A DNA stretch of 8,033 nt from Cyclobacteriaceae bacterium (GTDB lineage: Bacteria > Bacteroidota > Bacteroidia > Cytophagales > Cyclobacteriaceae). The translations under genes and the position numbers were made by a program. Shown here in pieces: positions 4,806 to 8,033 of the stretch. The stretch covers positions 1 through 8,033 of the forward strand of contig JALOMY010000126.1 in NCBI GenBank assembly GCA_025455225.1. Reading direction: 5' to 3'. How positions within the stretch are numbered: the first letter of the stretch is position 1; each line of letters begins with the position of its first letter. Under the pieces are notes generated by a model that worked only from the letters and a program-made list of their open reading frames with translations, was not told the origin of the DNA and made no database searches.

Positions 4806-6704
4806 ATGGCCAAAGCAGAAAAATCAGATAAGTCCTCCGGCATGTTCGAGTATACCGAAGCCAGCATTAAATCGCTGGACTGGCGGGAGCACATCCGGTT
4901 ACGACCGGGAATGTACATCGGCAAGTTGGGCGATGGCACCTCCAAAGATGACGGCATCTATGTGCTGGTTAAAGAGGTAGTCGACAACTCCATCGATGAA
5001 CACATGATGGGGCATGGTAAAACCATTGATATCAAAATCACCGACAAGAACGTTACCGTACGGGATTACGGAAGAGGTATTCCACTGGGAAAGGTGGTGG
5101 ATGTGGTGTCCAAGATCAACACAGGGGCGAAATATGATTCCGGGGCATTTCAGAAATCAGTGGGGTTAAATGGAGTGGGTACCAAGGCTGTTAATGCACT
5201 CTCCAATTACTTTAAAGTTCAGGCTTACCGTGATGGACAAACCAAGCTGGCTGAGTTCAAGAAGGGTATTCTAACGAATGATCCGAAGATCGGCAAAAGC
5301 AATGAGCGCAATGGAACCCTGGTGGAGTTTGAACCCGACAACACCATGTTCAAAAACTACCACTTCATCCCCGAATATCTCGAGGACCTGATGTGGAATT
5401 ATGCCTTTCTGAATGCGGGCCTGACCATTAACTATAACGGAAAGAAATACTTTTCTAAAGACGGGCTGCTGGATCTCCTGAAGCAGAAGACTGATCCGGA
5501 AGAAATCCGCTATCCCATCATCCACATCAAAGGAAATGATATTGAATTTGCAATTACCCATGGTAATCAGTATGGGGAAGAGTATTATTCATTCGTTAAC
5601 GGTCAGAATACCACGCAGGGTGGTACCCACCTGGCAGCCTTCCGTGAAGGCATGGTTAAGGGGGTGCGCGATTTCTTTAAGAAGGATTTTGATGCTTCCG
5701 ATATCCGTGCCAGCATTATCGCTGCAGTAGCCGTTCGGGTGCAGGAGCCTGTATTTGAGTCGCAAACGAAAACCAAGCTTGGTTCAGTGAACATGGCTCC
5801 GGATGGTCAGTCTGTACGGAGTTATGTGGGTGATTTTGTTGCGAAGGAACTGGAGATCTACCTCCATAAAAATCCAACCGTTGCCGATGCAGTACAGAAG
5901 CGCATACTTCAGTCGGAGCGGGAGCGTAAGGAGATTGCCGGCATCAAGAAACTGGCCAATGAACGAGCCAAGAAAGCCAACCTGCATAACCGTAAGCTTC
6001 GCGATTGCCGTTTCCATTTTGACGATAAAGACGAACGTGGATTTGGTTCCATGATCTTTATTACGGAAGGTGACTCCGCCAGCGGATCGATTACCAAGTC
6101 ACGTAATGTGGAAACCCAGGCCGTTTTTAGCTTACGTGGTAAACCCCTGAATTGCTTTGGTCTAACCAAGAAAGTGGTATACGAAAATGAAGAGTTTAAC
6201 CTGCTTCAGCATGCGTTGAATATTGAAGATGGCCTGGATGGATTGCGCTATAATAAAGTAATAATTGCCACCGATGCCGATGTTGATGGCATGCACATAC
6301 GCCTGCTGCTGATGACGTTCTTCCTCCAGTTCTTTCCCGACCTGGTGAAAGCAGGACACGTTTACATTTTGGAAACTCCATTATTCCGTGTACGCAATAA
6401 GAAAGAAACCATTTATTGCTACAGCGAAGAAGAAAAGCAGGAGGCCATGACGAAACTGGGCAGTAAACCTGAAATCACCCGTTTTAAAGGATTAGGTGAA
6501 ATCTCACCTGACGAGTTCGGAAAATTCATTGGGGAGAATATCCGTCTTCAGCCTGTACAAATCGACAAAGACAGTCATCTGAAGCAGGTATTGGAATTCT
6601 ATATGGGCAAGAACACACCCGATCGCCAGGATTTCATTATTGATAATTTAAGGATTGAACTTGATAAAGTTGAATCGCTGGAAGAAATACAAGAACCAGC
6701 TTAA
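4806..6704 (+). CDS. parE: DNA topoisomerase IV subunit B
   Basis: This is the ATPase subunit of a type IIA topoisomerase; with ParC it decatenates and relaxes DNA in the cytoplasm. The protein has 632 residues, as expected for ParE. The N-terminal GHKL domain has KEVVDNSIDE with Glu57 and Asn61, DYGRGIP (87-93) and GLNGVGTKAVNALS (from 120), plus the ATP-lid QTKTKLG (320-326). The TOPRIM domain has EGDSA (421-425), RGKPLN and the metal-binding DADVDG (490-495). The C-terminal part ends with TRFKGLGE and the FYMGKNTPDRQDFI region. DYGRGIP, where DNGRGIP is more usual, and EGDSASGS, where EGDSAGGS is usual, look like a lineage-specific form that I associate with Bacteroidota ParE. The ATG at 4806 is followed by a short Lys/Ser-rich lead before the conserved MFEYTEASIKSLD. 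parC follows 99 nt downstream. Both ParE identity and completeness are secure; GyrB is less likely given the sequence type and the partner gene. Confidence 0.96.
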   Translation: MAKAEKSDKSSGMFEYTEASIKSLDWREHIRLRPGMYIGKLGDGTSKDDGIYVLVKEVVDNSIDEHMMGHGKTIDIKITDKNVTVRDYGRGIPLGKVVDVVSKINTGAKYDSGAFQKSVGLNGVGTKAVNALSNYFKVQAYRDGQTKLAEFKKGILTNDPKIGKSNERNGTLVEFEPDNTMFKNYHFIPEYLEDLMWNYAFLNAGLTINYNGKKYFSKDGLLDLLKQKTDPEEIRYPIIHIKGNDIEFAITHGNQYGEEYYSFVNGQNTTQGGTHLAAFREGMVKGVRDFFKKDFDASDIRASIIAAVAVRVQEPVFESQTKTKLGSVNMAPDGQSVRSYVGDFVAKELEIYLHKNPTVADAVQKRILQSERERKEIAGIKKLANERAKKANLHNRKLRDCRFHFDDKDERGFGSMIFITEGDSASGSITKSRNVETQAVFSLRGKPLNCFGLTKKVVYENEEFNLLQHALNIEDGLDGLRYNKVIIATDADVDGMHIRLLLMTFFLQFFPDLVKAGHVYILETPLFRVRNKKETIYCYSEEEKQEAMTKLGSKPEITRFKGLGEISPDEFGKFIGENIRLQPVQIDKDSHLKQVLEFYMGKNTPDRQDFIIDNLRIELDKVESLEEIQEPA

Positions 6705-6705
6705 T

Positions 6706-6765
6706 GTCTCAGTGCTTTGCGGTCTTATTCCCGATAGCGATCAGGACCGCGAAGACGCAAAGACG
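6706..6765. repeat. Palindromic intergenic repeat between parE and parC
   Basis: Inner arms gcggtc (6719-6724) and gaccgc (6745-6750) enclose an imperfect 18-nt palindrome, tcccgatagcgatcagga (6729-6746). An alternative outer pairing joins ctttgc (6715-6720) with gcaaag (6757-6762). The text resembles the ctttgcggtctt and tcccgatagctatcggga elements that I recall as dispersed intergenic repeats in Bacteroidota genomes. It sits 2-61 nt after the parE stop and so lies inside the probable parE-parC transcript. Confidence 0.55.
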
Positions 6766-6803
6766 AATTGTAATTCATTGAGAAGAAAAGCTTAAGCACT
6801 GTA

Positions 6804-8033
6804 ATGAGCAAGAAAAAGCAAGCTGTTAAAACACCTGAAGTCAAATCGAAAGGCAAAAAGAACCAGGAAGGAATAATCTCCATAGGTGTTGATGGCCTGT
6901 ATCAGGAATGGTTTCTTGATTATGCCTCGTATGTGATTCTGGAGCGTGCCGTGCCACGCATTGAAGATGGTTTAAAACCTGTACAACGGAGAATCATGCA
7001 CTCCCTGAAGGAGATGGATGACGGCCGTTTCAATAAGGTGGCGAACGTAATCGGGAACACGATGCAATACCACCCCCATGGTGATGCAGCCATAGGTGAA
7101 GCCATCGTTAATATTGGCCAGAAGGATTTGCTGATTGAAACCCAGGGTAACTGGGGTGATGTGCGCACCGGGGACAGCGCTGCAGCCCCAAGGTACATTG
7201 AGGCACGCTTATCTAAGTTTGCACTGGATGTGGTTTACAATGCTCAAACCACGGAGTGGCAGCTGTCGTACGATGGGAGGAAAAAAGAACCCGTTACTCT
7301 TCCGGTAAAATTTCCCTTGTTGCTGGCACAGGGGGTGGAAGGTATTGCCGTAGGATTATCCACCAAAATCCTTCCGCACAATTTCTGTGAATTGATCAAA
7401 GCTTCCATTGATGTGCTGAAAGGGAAGAATCCGAAGATCTATCCCGATTTCCCTACCGGTGGCATTGCCGACTTCAGCGAGTACAACCAGGGATTACGTG
7501 GAGGTAAAATTAAAGTAAGAGCGAAGATTGAAATTGTTGATAAAAAAACATTGGCAATCAAAGAGATACCCTTCTCTACCACAACCACTTCCTTAATGGA
7601 ATCCATTGTGAAGGCAAGTGAAAAGGGGCAGATCAAAGTAAAACAGGTAGTGGACAACACGGCTAAAGATGTCGAGATCATGATCCACCTTCAGCCGGGA
7701 CAATCACCTGAAGTTGCCATGGATGCGCTTTACGCCTTTACCGATTGTGAGATCAGCATTTCGCCCAATGCCTGTGTGATCGTGGAGGACAAGCCTCAGT
7801 TCATGACGGTAAACGACATCCTGAAATACAACACCCAGCAAACTGTATCGCTGTTAAAGCAGGAGTTGGAAATCAGGAAGGCCGAGTTGAAGGAGAAAAT
7901 CCTGGTCTCATCTCTGGAAAAAATATTTATTGAGAATCGAATTTACCGGGACATTGAAGAGTGCGAAAGCTGGGAAGAAGTTATCAGCACCATCGATAAG
8001 GGCCTGAAGCCTCACAAGAAGAAATTTTACCGC
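6804..8033 (+). CDS. parC: DNA topoisomerase IV subunit A, N-terminal part (cut by window edge)
   Basis: This is the DNA-breaking subunit of topoisomerase IV. The frame is open from the ATG at 6804 to the last base, giving 410 residues with no stop, so the C-terminal domain lies outside the window. After a Lys-rich lead of about 20 residues come the GyrA/ParC hallmarks. These are DYASYVILERAVPRIEDGLKPVQRR split over 39-63, HPHGDAAIGEA (90-100), TQGNWGD (113-119) and AAAPRYIEARLSKF (127-140), where Tyr131 is the catalytic tyrosine that bonds to DNA and Arg130 its partner. The tower region follows (FPLLLAQGVEGIAVGLST), then the long coiled-coil start (LLKQELEIRKAELKEK). The quinolone-contact Ser (GyrA Ser83) is Ala95 and the acidic partner is Glu99. 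The pairing with ParE upstream argues for ParC over GyrA. Confidence 0.95.
   Translation, partial: MSKKKQAVKTPEVKSKGKKNQEGIISIGVDGLYQEWFLDYASYVILERAVPRIEDGLKPVQRRIMHSLKEMDDGRFNKVANVIGNTMQYHPHGDAAIGEAIVNIGQKDLLIETQGNWGDVRTGDSAAAPRYIEARLSKFALDVVYNAQTTEWQLSYDGRKKEPVTLPVKFPLLLAQGVEGIAVGLSTKILPHNFCELIKASIDVLKGKNPKIYPDFPTGGIADFSEYNQGLRGGKIKVRAKIEIVDKKTLAIKEIPFSTTTTSLMESIVKASEKGQIKVKQVVDNTAKDVEIMIHLQPGQSPEVAMDALYAFTDCEISISPNACVIVEDKPQFMTVNDILKYNTQQTVSLLKQELEIRKAELKEKILVSSLEKIFIENRIYRDIEECESWEEVISTIDKGLKPHKKKFYR

Noticed and set aside
1..8033. CRISPR array, tRNA or rRNA genes, insertion sequence, phage genes, or a new defence system
   Set aside because: No spaced direct repeats, cloverleaf-like segments, transposase or integrase motifs, or effector/nuclease domains were seen on either strand.

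Overview
The window comes from a Bacteroidota chromosome, most likely a Cytophagales-type aerobe. The reasons are Bacteroidota-type ParE and ParC sequences with the two genes adjacent, a clear Bacteroidota promoter (TTTG, 18-nt spacer, TATCTTTG), weak or absent Shine-Dalgarno sequences, a short Bacteroidota-style lipoprotein signal, an alkylglycerol-monooxygenase-like enzyme and an ArsC-like protein of a kind I associate with this phylum. All of this is judged by eye; no database search was possible.

Layout from left to right: (1) the C-terminal part of a DUF4174-family protein (+), cut by the window edge. (2) A short MscL-like gene (+) that keeps the N-terminal amphipathic segment, the second membrane helix and the C-terminal helix but lacks the pore-lining first membrane helix. 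(3) An inverted repeat, then a convergent 3-hydroxyacyl-CoA dehydrogenase gene (-) whose stop codon lies inside that repeat. (4) A divergent gene (+) for a two-helix membrane protein with a PH-like domain; the hbd promoter overlaps its first codons. (5) A three-gene minus-strand cluster, in transcription order AGMO-like membrane hydroxylase (GTG start), small lipoprotein (17-bp overlap), and an ArsC-like thioredoxin-fold protein without its catalytic residues, with a perfect 10-bp inverted repeat just before the last gene. (6) A divergent gene (+) for a four-helix membrane protein of unknown function. (7) parE (+) and the first 410 codons of parC (+), separated by a 99-nt gap holding a palindromic repeat.

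Functionally, parE and parC encode the two subunits of topoisomerase IV, which decatenates daughter chromosomes. The hydroxylase-lipoprotein-ArsC-like cluster may be an envelope or ether-lipid unit, but only the hydroxylase has a recognisable chemistry. Hbd belongs to fatty-acid or butanoate metabolism and appears to be transcribed alone. I found no mobile element, CRISPR array, tRNA, rRNA or clear novel multi-gene system. The most unusual observation is the MscL homologue missing its first transmembrane helix.
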